Source of the DNA: an uncultured Erysipelotrichaceae bacterium
GTDB lineage: Bacteria > Bacillota_I > Bacilli_A > RFN20 > CAG-826
DNA length: 21,668 nucleotides
Assembly: GCA_902801805.1 (NCBI GenBank)
Contig: CADCJP010000022.1
Coordinates: 8,454 to 30,121, forward strand
Reading direction: 5' to 3'
This document shows positions 5,331-12,972 of the stretch, piece after piece (positions within the stretch are counted from its first letter, which is position 1; every line of letters begins with the position of its first letter). The translations under genes and the position numbers were made by a program. Below the pieces are notes generated by a model. The model was not told the origin of the DNA. It saw nothing but the letters and a program-made list of their open reading frames with translations, and did not search any database.

Positions 5331-6413
5331 ATGTTTAAAGAATATTTGTCACAGAATTGGCCTTTAATTCTTATCTTGGCTGCTTTTACAATTTCTTTGA
5401 TATCAACAGTCTTTATGGAAAAGAAAAGAGTGGTGCGTTTACACGCGATTAACGCTTCAATCTTTGTTCTTTCCATTATTGTTTTTATTGAGTTTTCAAT
5501 TGCAAAAAATCCAGACTATCGTCATGTTAGAGCGGTTTTAACTGCGATAAGATATAGTGCCACTCCGTTTATCCTCGCCTTAATTACTTTCGCTTTAGTT
5601 AAGAAACAAAACTGGCTCATCTTTATTCCAGCGATGGTTTTAGCGGTTTTAGATTTCGTTTCTATTCCAACAGGCATCATCTTCTTAATTGACGAAACCA
5701 ATAGCTTAGATCGCGCTCCTGTTATGGGCTATCTTCCATACATTGTTTCGGGATTATATGGTGCATTCCTAATCTATTTACTAATTGTGCGCAGCAATAA
5801 ACGCTTTTTTGAAATTATCTCGATTGTCTTTATGGCTTTAGCCATTGGTTCTGGTTTAATTCTCCCATTTATCTTCGGCAGTGATTATTCTTCAATGTTC
5901 TGTGTCACAATTGCGATTGCTTTGTTCGCTTACTACGAACTCACCGTCCTTCAATTAACTAAAAAAGATTCATTAACTGAATTACTTAATCGTCATGCTT
6001 ATTATGCCGACTTAAATAACTATGATGATGAAATTACCGCGATTGTGTCTATTGATATGAATGGACTTAAACGCATTAACGATAATTATGGTCACGCCGC
6101 AGGCGATGAAGCTTTAGTGACTTTAGCGTTATGCTTCTCTCGCTCTTTAAGACGTAGACAATATGGCTATCGTGTCGGTGGTGATGAATTCATGATCATT
6201 TGTAATAAGAACAGCGAAGAAGAAGTCATCGCCTTAGTGGACCGCATTCGTAAGTATGTTAGTGAAACTAAATATAGTTGTTCAGTGGGATATAGTTATC
6301 GTTCCAATAAAGAAAAAACCGTTGATGATTTAGTTAAAGAATCTGATGTGATGATGTATCAAGAAAAGAGTCTTTACTATCAACAATCGGGTATTGATAG
6401 ACGTATTCTATAA
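5331..6413 (+). CDS. Membrane-bound diguanylate cyclase (GGDEF), copy 2
   Basis: A 360-residue paralogue of the preceding protein, with the same plan: six or seven hydrophobic helices (residues 10-205) and a GGDEF domain (about 208-355). Motifs are DSLTELLNR (213-221), IDMNGLKRINDNYGHAAGD (241-259) and GGDEF at 283-287. The C-terminus repeats the family ending seen in copy 1 (CSVGYSYR, then a final S-I-[ED]-RR segment), which supports tandem duplication. The N-terminal sensor regions have diverged strongly, so the two enzymes likely respond to different cues. No RxxD I-site is present. The ATG at 5331 lacks a Shine-Dalgarno site and is placed just after a TATAAT box. Confidence 0.91.
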   Translation: MFKEYLSQNWPLILILAAFTISLISTVFMEKKRVVRLHAINASIFVLSIIVFIEFSIAKNPDYRHVRAVLTAIRYSATPFILALITFALVKKQNWLIFIPAMVLAVLDFVSIPTGIIFLIDETNSLDRAPVMGYLPYIVSGLYGAFLIYLLIVRSNKRFFEIISIVFMALAIGSGLILPFIFGSDYSSMFCVTIAIALFAYYELTVLQLTKKDSLTELLNRHAYYADLNNYDDEITAIVSIDMNGLKRINDNYGHAAGDEALVTLALCFSRSLRRRQYGYRVGGDEFMIICNKNSEEEVIALVDRIRKYVSETKYSCSVGYSYRSNKEKTVDDLVKESDVMMYQEKSLYYQQSGIDRRIL

Positions 6414-6457
6414 AAAACGTATTCTTTCCTCTTTATATTTCTTTTACATAGTGATTA

Positions 6458-6483
6458 AAATATTAGTGACCATCACAATATTT
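6458..6483. promoter_or_regulatory. Hairpin directly upstream of the phosphoesterase ribosome site
   Basis: AAATATTAGTGA (6458-6469), loop CCA, TCACAATATTT (6473-6483), with one bulged base. It ends just before the GGGAG ribosome site (6486-6490). It could act as a weak terminator of the GGDEF transcript, an operator or a translation-control hairpin. Confidence 0.4.
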
Positions 6484-6495
6484 TCGGGAGTTATT

Positions 6496-8145
6496 ATGGA
6501 GAAGAAATTTTTTAATGTTTCAAGTAAAAAACCATTTTTGCTTTTATCTTTAGCCGTCATTGCCGCTTTAGCGGCGTGTCAAAACGTTGATAAAAAGAGT
6601 CAGTCAAGCGAAGAACCAGAGTATAACATCGTGAGACCATCAATCACACCTGATTATGACACTTACGCTGTTGGAGCCGCTCCTGCTGGTTTCAACATGA
6701 CTTACTATTCTGATATCTATTCACGTGGTTTTTCTTACTTAACCGATTTAACCGCAAGTGAAACTAAGCTTTACTTAGTGCAATCAGATAAAGGCGAACA
6801 AGCGGATTTTACAAATGCACAAGTCATTGAAGGCACAGCCTTAGAAATCGAATATAACAAAGATGGTAACTTAACTACCAAAGATGGCTCTTTAGCCAAG
6901 AAAAAAGGTAGTAGTAATGATGTGACATTAAACCTCTATTCCCATAAAGTTCACGTTGAAAATCTTGAAAAAGGCAAAGCCTACAGCTATAAAGTCGGCT
7001 CTGATGCAGGCTGGACATATGGAGCTTTTATCACAGAAAAAGAAAAGGCAAAAAGCATTACCGCAATCCATATGAGCGACGCTCAAACAAAGGATCAAAA
7101 GAAGCTTAATGTTTGGAGAAATACTTTCACCAAAGCCGTCGATACCGCGGGTAAGGGCCTTGATATGGCTTTATATAATGGTGACCAATTTGACCAAAAC
7201 AATTCCACCGGTAGTGCGGGTAAACCAAGCAGAGTCTTAAGACACTTAAAGGCAATTGAAATTATTAATGATTACAAGTTTGATATCCCATATATGGCAA
7301 GTGCAGGTAACCATGAACCAAGCGTTCCATATATCAATTACTTTACTGGTGATATTAATTACGCTGCTGTGTCAGACTCAGGCTGCTACTATTCATACGA
7401 TTATGATTACGCTCATTTCGCAGTCTTAAATACCAACGATGTGAGCACAGCACAAGTTAATTGGTTAAAGGAAGATTTAGATAAAGCTAGTAACGCTAAA
7501 TGGAAAGTCGTGATGTTACACATCTCTCCATATAGCACTGGTGACCACACCAACAATTCTGAAAATCAAAGAATCGTCGAAAAACTCACTCCAGTTTTCT
7601 CAGAAAAACACGTTGACTTAGTCTTACAAGCGCATGACCATACATACAATAGAACGCTCCCATACAAGTGGGATGCCGCGGGTTACACAACCGAATACAA
7701 TAATGCGGAAGTAGTGAACCTTAACCCTGCTACAGAGACCATTGAAGATATCGAATATGATAAGAATCCTCAAGGTACTTACTATGTAACCACTGGTGCT
7801 GCGGGCCATAGATGCGGTCAACCAGAGGCTGATGAAGGTATCTGGGCGGAGGCTGTTAAAGATGGAGATGAATGGAAAGGTTTAAATCCAAACCAAACAT
7901 TCTTTAAAAACAAATACAAAATCGAATTAGGTAAGCTTAAATATGACAGTCAACTAGAGCCATTCAAATACAGCTCTTATGAGTTTGATGAAATCTATAA
8001 CAAAGGCGACTTAGCGACAGGCTGCGTTAACGCTCAAATGTTTGGTGTTTTAGAACTCACTGAAACCACACTTCGCTATAAGGTTTATACCGCGAAAGAA
8101 GATCAAGTCCATTTATTCGATAGCCTAGATGTCTTAAAAGCGTAA
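6496..8145 (+). CDS. Lipoprotein purple-acid-phosphatase-like metallophosphoesterase
   Basis: A 549-residue secreted enzyme. I start it at ATG 6496 because a GGGAG ribosome site lies 6-10 bases upstream and because this start gives a clean lipoprotein signal (KK, hydrophobic core, LAAC lipobox with Cys28). An upstream in-frame start at 6394 overlaps the previous gene and would bury the signal. Residues about 45-180 form the fibronectin-like domain common before purple-acid-phosphatase catalytic domains. The catalytic part shows HMSDAQ (192-197), YNGDQFD (227-233), GNHE (271-274), H342 in VVMLHISPYS, and AHDHTYNR (379-386), the expected metal ligands of the calcineurin-like fold. It should release phosphate from esters outside the membrane; the substrate is unknown. 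A terminator follows. Confidence 0.9.
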   Translation: MEKKFFNVSSKKPFLLLSLAVIAALAACQNVDKKSQSSEEPEYNIVRPSITPDYDTYAVGAAPAGFNMTYYSDIYSRGFSYLTDLTASETKLYLVQSDKGEQADFTNAQVIEGTALEIEYNKDGNLTTKDGSLAKKKGSSNDVTLNLYSHKVHVENLEKGKAYSYKVGSDAGWTYGAFITEKEKAKSITAIHMSDAQTKDQKKLNVWRNTFTKAVDTAGKGLDMALYNGDQFDQNNSTGSAGKPSRVLRHLKAIEIINDYKFDIPYMASAGNHEPSVPYINYFTGDINYAAVSDSGCYYSYDYDYAHFAVLNTNDVSTAQVNWLKEDLDKASNAKWKVVMLHISPYSTGDHTNNSENQRIVEKLTPVFSEKHVDLVLQAHDHTYNRTLPYKWDAAGYTTEYNNAEVVNLNPATETIEDIEYDKNPQGTYYVTTGAAGHRCGQPEADEGIWAEAVKDGDEWKGLNPNQTFFKNKYKIELGKLKYDSQLEPFKYSSYEFDEIYNKGDLATGCVNAQMFGVLELTETTLRYKVYTAKEDQVHLFDSLDVLKA

Positions 8146-8169
8146 AAACTAATTAGCAAAATATTAAAG

Positions 8170-8194
8170 GCACAGTCGAGAAAACTGTGCTTTT
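8170..8194 (+). terminator. Intrinsic terminator of the phosphoesterase gene
   Basis: Perfect stem GCACAGT (8170-8176) and ACTGTGC (8184-8190) followed by TTTT. Confidence 0.88.
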
Positions 8195-8276
8195 CTTATT
8201 AAAAACGCTAAAAATCGCACAGCAACATTGTCGCTTTTTTAAAACGCATTGATACACCTCCGTAATACACACATAT

Positions 8277-8322
8277 ATGCATATGCATTACACATTGGCA
8301 TATTAGTAACACCAGTTACTGG
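8277..8322. promoter_or_regulatory. Palindrome cluster upstream of the clostripain lipoprotein
   Basis: Three symmetric elements precede the -35 box: ATGCATATGCAT (8277-8288, perfect 12-base palindrome), AGTAAC-ACCA-GTTACT (8305-8320) and the overlapping CCAGT-T-ACTGG (8312-8322). Their position is that of operator or activator sites. No regulator can be named. Confidence 0.45.
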
Positions 8323-8329
8323 GGTTTTC

Positions 8330-8358
8330 TTGATAATACGTTGTCTTTTTGGTATATT
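8330..8358 (+). promoter_or_regulatory. Promoter of the clostripain lipoprotein
   Basis: TTGATA (8330-8335), a 17-base spacer and TATATT (8353-8358), with TG one base upstream of the -10 (extended -10). The leader is about 33 bases and carries a purine-rich AAAGAAAGAAAGAAG stretch as ribosome site. Confidence 0.7.
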
Positions 8359-8397
8359 TTTTGCAAATTTACATCCTAAAGAAAGAAAGAAGCTTAT

Positions 8398-11085
8398 ATG
8401 ATCAAGATTCGGAAAACATTCATTGTAGGCGTGGCTGCTCTCCTTGGAGCAGTGAGCCTTTCCGCGTGCGATCTCCCTACTAGCGACGCACCTTCATCAT
8501 TTACCGACGCATCATCACAAGTTAATGAAAAACTGCTTGTTGATATCGCCGCCACAAACAACAAAGCCAGCTACGAAGTTGGCGAAGCATTGGACATTAC
8601 TGTTAAAGCGCATTATTCCGATGGTTCTTATGAAGAAGTCACAGATTATCAAGTCAGTGGTTTCTATAGCGAAAATTCTGGCGTTCAATCCGTCACTATT
8701 AATTACAAAGGCAAAATTACCATTATTAACGTTTTTGTCAATCCAAAGCCTGTCGTCTTGGAAAACATTACAGTTATTGATAACAAAGCCAATAGTGGTT
8801 ATGAAATTGATGACGAATTAGATATTAAAGTTACCGCTAACTATTCCGATGGTACAACTGTTGAATTAACTGACTATACTATCACAACATTTGATAACCA
8901 AAACGCTGGTCAACAAGACTTAGTGGTTACTTATCAAGATAAAACCGCAAATATCACTGTGACCGTTAATCCAAAACCAATCGTATTAACTGGTATCACA
9001 GTTACTGATAACCAAGCAGCAAATGGTTACGAAATTGGTGATGAATTAGACATCGTCGTAACCGCTAACTATTCCGATGGTCATACTGAAGAACTTGAAA
9101 GTGGCACATATGCCGTTACTGGTTATAACAATTACACAAGCGGTGAACAAACCTTAGTAGTTACTTATAACGGTCAAGTTTATGAATTAGATGTTACTGT
9201 CAATCCTGCTAAATTAGTGAAAATTGAAGTCGTGGATAACAAGGCTGAAACCGGTTATGAATTCGAAGACGAATTAGATTTAACTGTTACTGCTTTCTAC
9301 ACCGATAATTCCCAAGTCGTCGTCAAGGACTATGAAGTTACTGGCTATGACGATGAATTAGCGGGTAATCAAGAACTCGAAGTTACTTTCGAAGAAAAGA
9401 CCGCAAAAGTCACAGTCTTCGTAAAGGCTAATACTTTCCCAGTCGCTCCATTTGAAACATTCGTAGAAAATAAAGACGTTTGGGTTGAAGTTCCTATCCC
9501 ATATGGTACTGGTACATGGACAAACGGTACTGCACAAGATACACAATTTGGTATGGGCTTCCATGCTGAAACACCAGACAATGGTGAAACTTCTATTGAT
9601 ATTAAATACACCAAAGCTTTAGAAGAAGATGGTTGGAACGTTGAAAGAACCAATACTACATACAAAGCACGTAAAGGTAACGCGGTTATTAACTACCGTA
9701 CTCGTCGTAAAGTCTTCTCCTTTAACTTATTCGTGACTGGTGAACCAAGACCTGTTTATCCAGAAAGCTTTGTTTTAAGAGGTCCAGATAAACTTGCCAT
9801 TGGCAAAACCGCGACACTCACAATGAAGTGCACACCAAGCAATGCTAACCAAAAACCATATCTTTGGACATCCAGCGATGAAAGCGTTGCTTCCGTTAAT
9901 GAAAATGGTTTAATTACCGCTCTTGCAGTTGGTAATACAACAATTACTGCATTCATTAAAAACGCTGCTCAAGAAGATGTCAGCGACACATTCGACTTAG
10001 AAGTTATCGAACAAGCTGGTGATGCTTGGACAATTATGCTTTATCTCTGCGGTTCTAACTTAGAAAGTGATTATGGTGCCGCAAGTGAAGACATTGAAGA
10101 AGTCTTAGCGGTTAATAATCAACCAGAAGACATCAACTTCCTTTTCCAAACAGGTGGTACAACACGCTGGTACAATTCCCAAATCAGCGCTAATAAATTA
10201 TGCCGCTTCCACGCTGATAACCATAACTTGGTCTTAGATGAAAAGATTGCTCAAAACAATATGGGTAGTGCTAGTACATTAGCCTCTTATATCAACTGGG
10301 GTATGGAAAACTATCCAGCGGATAAATATGGTGTCATTCTTTGGAACCACGGTGGTGCCCTTGATGGTGTTTGCTTCGATGATAACTACTACGGTGATGG
10401 CTTAACAGCTTCTGAAGTCAGTAGCGCAATGGAAAGAGTCTTCGCTAAAAATGGTAACACCAAATTAGAATTCATCGGTTACGATGCTTGCATAATGGGT
10501 TGCCAAGATATCGCTGAATTCAACGCTAATTATTTCAACTACATGGTTTCTTCTGAAGAAACAGAAAATGGTGATGGTTGGGATTATGAAGGTTGGGTTG
10601 ATGATTTATATGCTCATAAATCCACTGAAGATGTTTTAAAAGCTTGCTGTACTACTTTCGTCAGTCAATACGGTTCATATCAAAACGATCAAACACTTTC
10701 CGTCTTAGACTTGTCTAAGATGGATAACTACTTCACTAAGTTTGAAGCTTTCGCTGCGGCGATTAAGACAACTGCGAAAAACAATCTCAGTTCCTTCAAG
10801 AATCTTCTCACTTCTGCGAAGTGCTTCTATGGTGTTAGTTCATATGGCTTAATTGATGCTTATGACGCTTTGACAAAAATTAAAGCCAATAGCACATATG
10901 CACAATACAGCGCACAAATCCAAGAAGCTATGGATGCCTTTAATGATTTAGTCATTCATAGTTCAAAGGGCAATTCCGCTGGTAAAGCTTATGGCTTAGC
11001 TTTACACGCTTGTGTTGGCTACTGGGGTAGTGATTATCCACAAAGCGAAACAAACTTCAATACATGGAGAAGCATCTTCTTCTAA
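8398..11085 (+). CDS. Ig-repeat lipoprotein with clostripain-type (C11) cysteine protease domain
   Basis: An 895-residue surface lipoprotein. The signal peptide ends in the LSAC lipobox (Cys24). A Ser/Thr-rich linker leads to four Big_3-like bacterial Ig repeats at about 47-117, 122-193, 197-269 and 273-343, each with the pattern YE-[VIF]-x-[DE]-x-LD-[IL]-x-V-x-A-x-Y-[ST]-D. A divergent segment (about 348-450) follows, then a Big_2-type domain (454-536, WTSSDESVASVNENGLITAL). The C-terminal domain (about 543-895) is a peptidase C11/clostripain-like unit: WTIMLYLCGSNLES, catalytic His651 in GVILWNHGGAL, and catalytic Cys698 in FIGYDACIMG. C11 enzymes cleave after basic residues and are often calcium-dependent and self-processed. 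It is anchored outside the membrane and probably digests host, dietary or bacterial surface protein. It is monocistronic, with its own promoter and terminator. Confidence 0.9.
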   Translation: MIKIRKTFIVGVAALLGAVSLSACDLPTSDAPSSFTDASSQVNEKLLVDIAATNNKASYEVGEALDITVKAHYSDGSYEEVTDYQVSGFYSENSGVQSVTINYKGKITIINVFVNPKPVVLENITVIDNKANSGYEIDDELDIKVTANYSDGTTVELTDYTITTFDNQNAGQQDLVVTYQDKTANITVTVNPKPIVLTGITVTDNQAANGYEIGDELDIVVTANYSDGHTEELESGTYAVTGYNNYTSGEQTLVVTYNGQVYELDVTVNPAKLVKIEVVDNKAETGYEFEDELDLTVTAFYTDNSQVVVKDYEVTGYDDELAGNQELEVTFEEKTAKVTVFVKANTFPVAPFETFVENKDVWVEVPIPYGTGTWTNGTAQDTQFGMGFHAETPDNGETSIDIKYTKALEEDGWNVERTNTTYKARKGNAVINYRTRRKVFSFNLFVTGEPRPVYPESFVLRGPDKLAIGKTATLTMKCTPSNANQKPYLWTSSDESVASVNENGLITALAVGNTTITAFIKNAAQEDVSDTFDLEVIEQAGDAWTIMLYLCGSNLESDYGAASEDIEEVLAVNNQPEDINFLFQTGGTTRWYNSQISANKLCRFHADNHNLVLDEKIAQNNMGSASTLASYINWGMENYPADKYGVILWNHGGALDGVCFDDNYYGDGLTASEVSSAMERVFAKNGNTKLEFIGYDACIMGCQDIAEFNANYFNYMVSSEETENGDGWDYEGWVDDLYAHKSTEDVLKACCTTFVSQYGSYQNDQTLSVLDLSKMDNYFTKFEAFAAAIKTTAKNNLSSFKNLLTSAKCFYGVSSYGLIDAYDALTKIKANSTYAQYSAQIQEAMDAFNDLVIHSSKGNSAGKAYGLALHACVGYWGSDYPQSETNFNTWRSIFF
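8536..9426 (+). repeat. Four tandem coding repeats for Ig-like domains
   Basis: About 75-residue units that share the PKP-[IV]-VL..I-x-V-x-DN-[KQ]-A linker and the YSDG core. Repeats 2 and 3 are the most alike (AANGYEIGDELDI versus ANSGYEIDDELDI), which suggests recent duplication, while repeats 1 and 4 are more diverged. Confidence 0.75.
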
Positions 11086-11110
11086 TTGAAGAAAAATAAA
11101 ATTAAATAAG

Positions 11111-11138
11111 ACTCTACAATGACCTTGTAGAGTTTTTT
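11111..11138 (+). terminator. Intrinsic terminator of the clostripain gene
   Basis: Perfect 9-bp stem ACTCTACAA (11111-11119) and TTGTAGAGT (11125-11133), loop TGACC, then T's. Confidence 0.9.
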
Positions 11139-11147
11139 ATTGGCACA

Positions 11148-11156
11148 TGATAATAT
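11148..11156 (+). promoter_or_regulatory. Extended -10 promoter of the alpha/beta hydrolase
   Basis: TG (11148-11149), one base and TAATAT (11151-11156), in the same GCACATGATAATAT context as the tRNA-Asn promoter. The -35 is weak. The leader of about 30 bases includes AGGAG (11181-11185) at good spacing from the ATG at 11192. A second possible -10, TAGAAT at 11162-11167, cannot be excluded. Confidence 0.45.
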
Positions 11157-11191
11157 ATTCGTAGAATAGATTATAGTAACAGGAGTATTAT

Positions 11192-12094
11192 ATGGATATT
11201 TTTGAGATTGCTTTACCAAGCGGTGAAATAGTTAAAGGTGCTAAATGGCTAGTTAAAAACGGCAAAGCCAATTACGTATTTATTACAGGCATGCAAGAGT
11301 ATGCCACTAGATATGCCCGCTTAGCGGAATATCTTAATAAGCAAGGCATTAACGTTTGGATATTAGATCACTTCGGTCAAGGACTTAATGCTCCAACAGA
11401 AGATGATTTACAAAAATGGCCAAAGGATGCCTTTGATAAAATTGTCGATGCTTTATATCTCACCATCTTAGAAGCAAAGAAAAACGGACTGCCAACAATT
11501 CAAGGTGGTCACTCCATGGGTTCATTTACCACACAAGCGCGTTTAGAAAAATATCCATTAGCCGCGGATAGAACCTTAATCATTGGTAGTAATGGTGGTC
11601 AAGCTGGCTTAATGTCCATCGCCGCTTTCTTAGCAAAGCTACTCATTCATAAATCTAACTGGGATAAACCAAATAAGTTCTTCACAAACCTTGGTTTAGG
11701 CCCATACAATAAGCAAATCAAAAACCCAAGAACCGCAGTTGACTGGCTATCCTACAATGAGGCCAATGTCGATGCTTATGTTGCCGACCCATATCTCGGT
11801 CATATGAATACCGGTGGTTTCTGGAAGGAATTCTTAAAAGGCATGGCTAAAATCTGGAAAAAGAAAAACATGAAGAAAGTGAATAAGAATGAAGTTATTT
11901 ACATTACTTCTGGTGAAGATGATCCAGTTGGTCAAAACGGCAAAGGTGTAAAATGGTTAGAATCCGCCTATAAAAAATTAGGAATTAATAATGTTAGCTT
12001 AAAACTCTATCCTCATATGCGTCATGAGATTCATAACGAAGATGATTATCTCAAGGTTTATGAAGACTGGGCTCATTACATCTTAGGCAAATAG
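11192..12094 (+). CDS. Alpha/beta hydrolase, monoacylglycerol lipase/lysophospholipase type
   Basis: A 300-residue cytoplasmic enzyme of the Hydrolase_4 (serine aminopeptidase S33/lysophospholipase) group. The nucleophile elbow is GGHSMGS (Ser108). An oxyanion-region motif WILDHFGQGLN (56-66) corresponds to the DHRGHG motif of monoglyceride lipases. The acid is Asp244 in SGEDDPVG and the base is His278 in MRHEIHNE. These enzymes cleave monoacylglycerols or lysophospholipids; the exact substrate cannot be read from sequence. The ribosome site AGGAG supports the start. It lies 62 bases before a membrane acyltransferase and an acyl-CoA synthetase, which suggests lipid turnover, with released fatty acid then activated by the ligase. 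Confidence 0.87.
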   Translation: MDIFEIALPSGEIVKGAKWLVKNGKANYVFITGMQEYATRYARLAEYLNKQGINVWILDHFGQGLNAPTEDDLQKWPKDAFDKIVDALYLTILEAKKNGLPTIQGGHSMGSFTTQARLEKYPLAADRTLIIGSNGGQAGLMSIAAFLAKLLIHKSNWDKPNKFFTNLGLGPYNKQIKNPRTAVDWLSYNEANVDAYVADPYLGHMNTGGFWKEFLKGMAKIWKKKNMKKVNKNEVIYITSGEDDPVGQNGKGVKWLESAYKKLGINNVSLKLYPHMRHEIHNEDDYLKVYEDWAHYILGK

Positions 12095-12138
12095 TCTCGC
12101 TTTCTTTAAAATAAAATGCTTTTTAGTATACCCTGTGG

Positions 12139-12144
12139 TAGACT
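12139..12144 (+). promoter_or_regulatory. Possible extended -10 of the membrane acyltransferase gene
   Basis: TGGTAGACT puts a TG one base before TAGACT, 12 bases upstream of the ATG at 12157. No ribosome site is visible and the -35 is poor. The gene may instead be read through from the hydrolase, because no clear terminator separates them. Confidence 0.25.
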
Positions 12145-12156
12145 AATGGCACTGTT

Positions 12157-12972
12157 ATGGAAGAACAAGCTAAATTAAGTGCATTTGAAAAACGTATTCA
12201 TGAGATTGACTTCGTTCGTGGCATTCTCATGCTTTTAGTGGTGATGGACCACATTTTCAATTTGCTGATGTCTTTTAATGGTAGTTGGGCAGGTGAAGCC
12301 CATACTCAACCATTCTATGGGATTTATCAAGTTGCTAATTTCTATTGGCATAATCCCGCAAGAGACGTTGTCCGTTGGATCTGCTTAATTTGCTTCTGCT
12401 TTGTGAGTGGTATCTCTTGTGCTTTCTCACGTAATAACTGGAAAAGAGCCGGTCAAATGATTGCCCTTTGGGCTATCATTATGGTGGGATCTCATATCCT
12501 TGAAAGTCTGAGAGTCACATATAACTTAAATTTAGGTGTTAAGTCATTTATTGTCGACATTAATATCATCGGCGTTTTAGCCTGGTCGACATTAATATAT
12601 TGTTTTGTACAAGAAAAGAGCTGGAAATGGCTCATGGTCATTGGCATTATTGGTCTATTAATCCATCCAGTCTGTGTCTTACTCAGTCAAACTGAATGGG
12701 GTAAAAATGCTTGGGTTCCAATGCTTTGGGAACCAAACCCAGCGCTATATTTACACGCTGACTATATGCCATTATTCCCATATTTTGGTTTCTTCTTTGG
12801 TGGGGCTCTTCTTTCTAAATTCACTTATAGTGTCCAAAGAAAGTCCTACTTTAAACGCTTTGAGTTTGAAAGACCAATTTGTTTTGTTGGTCGTCACTCA
12901 TTAATTATCTATATCAGTCACTTCCTTGTATTGATTGGTATCTTTTCACTAGTGGGGTTATTTATCAAATGA
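12157..12972 (+). CDS. HGSNAT/DUF1624-type membrane acyltransferase
   Basis: A 271-residue polytopic protein with about seven hydrophobic helices. The N-terminus has the hallmark of the heparan-alpha-glucosaminide N-acetyltransferase catalytic family (PF07786/DUF1624): RIHEIDFVRGILMLLVVMDH (13-32), i.e. R..E.D..RG......V.DH. Later parts hold FCFVSGISCAFSRNNWKRAG and a C-terminal GRHSLIIYISHF typical of membrane acyltransferase-like proteins. Family members move acetyl or acyl groups across the membrane onto sugars; the acceptor here is unknown. The stop codon overlaps the next start (ATGATGA), so the protein is probably produced together with the acyl-CoA synthetase, which could supply its donor. 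There is no Shine-Dalgarno sequence. Confidence 0.82.
   Translation: MEEQAKLSAFEKRIHEIDFVRGILMLLVVMDHIFNLLMSFNGSWAGEAHTQPFYGIYQVANFYWHNPARDVVRWICLICFCFVSGISCAFSRNNWKRAGQMIALWAIIMVGSHILESLRVTYNLNLGVKSFIVDINIIGVLAWSTLIYCFVQEKSWKWLMVIGIIGLLIHPVCVLLSQTEWGKNAWVPMLWEPNPALYLHADYMPLFPYFGFFFGGALLSKFTYSVQRKSYFKRFEFERPICFVGRHSLIIYISHFLVLIGIFSLVGLFIK

Noticed and set aside
5249..5476. Minus-strand and off-frame open frames throughout, for example here
   Set aside because: They lie opposite or across clear plus-strand genes, have no ribosome sites and show no family features.
6394..6495. Longer N-terminus for the phosphoesterase from 6394
   Set aside because: It overlaps the previous gene, has no ribosome site there, and would place a second hydrophobic segment ahead of a perfect lipoprotein signal.
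8196..8240. Second terminator near the AAAAATCGC...GCTTTTTT stretch
   Set aside because: The arms pair poorly; the strong hairpin at 8170-8190 already explains termination.
12879..12968. Longer N-terminus for the acyl-CoA synthetase from 12879
   Set aside because: This part lies in the coding sequence of the membrane acyltransferase; the ATGATGA overlap gives a better coupled start.
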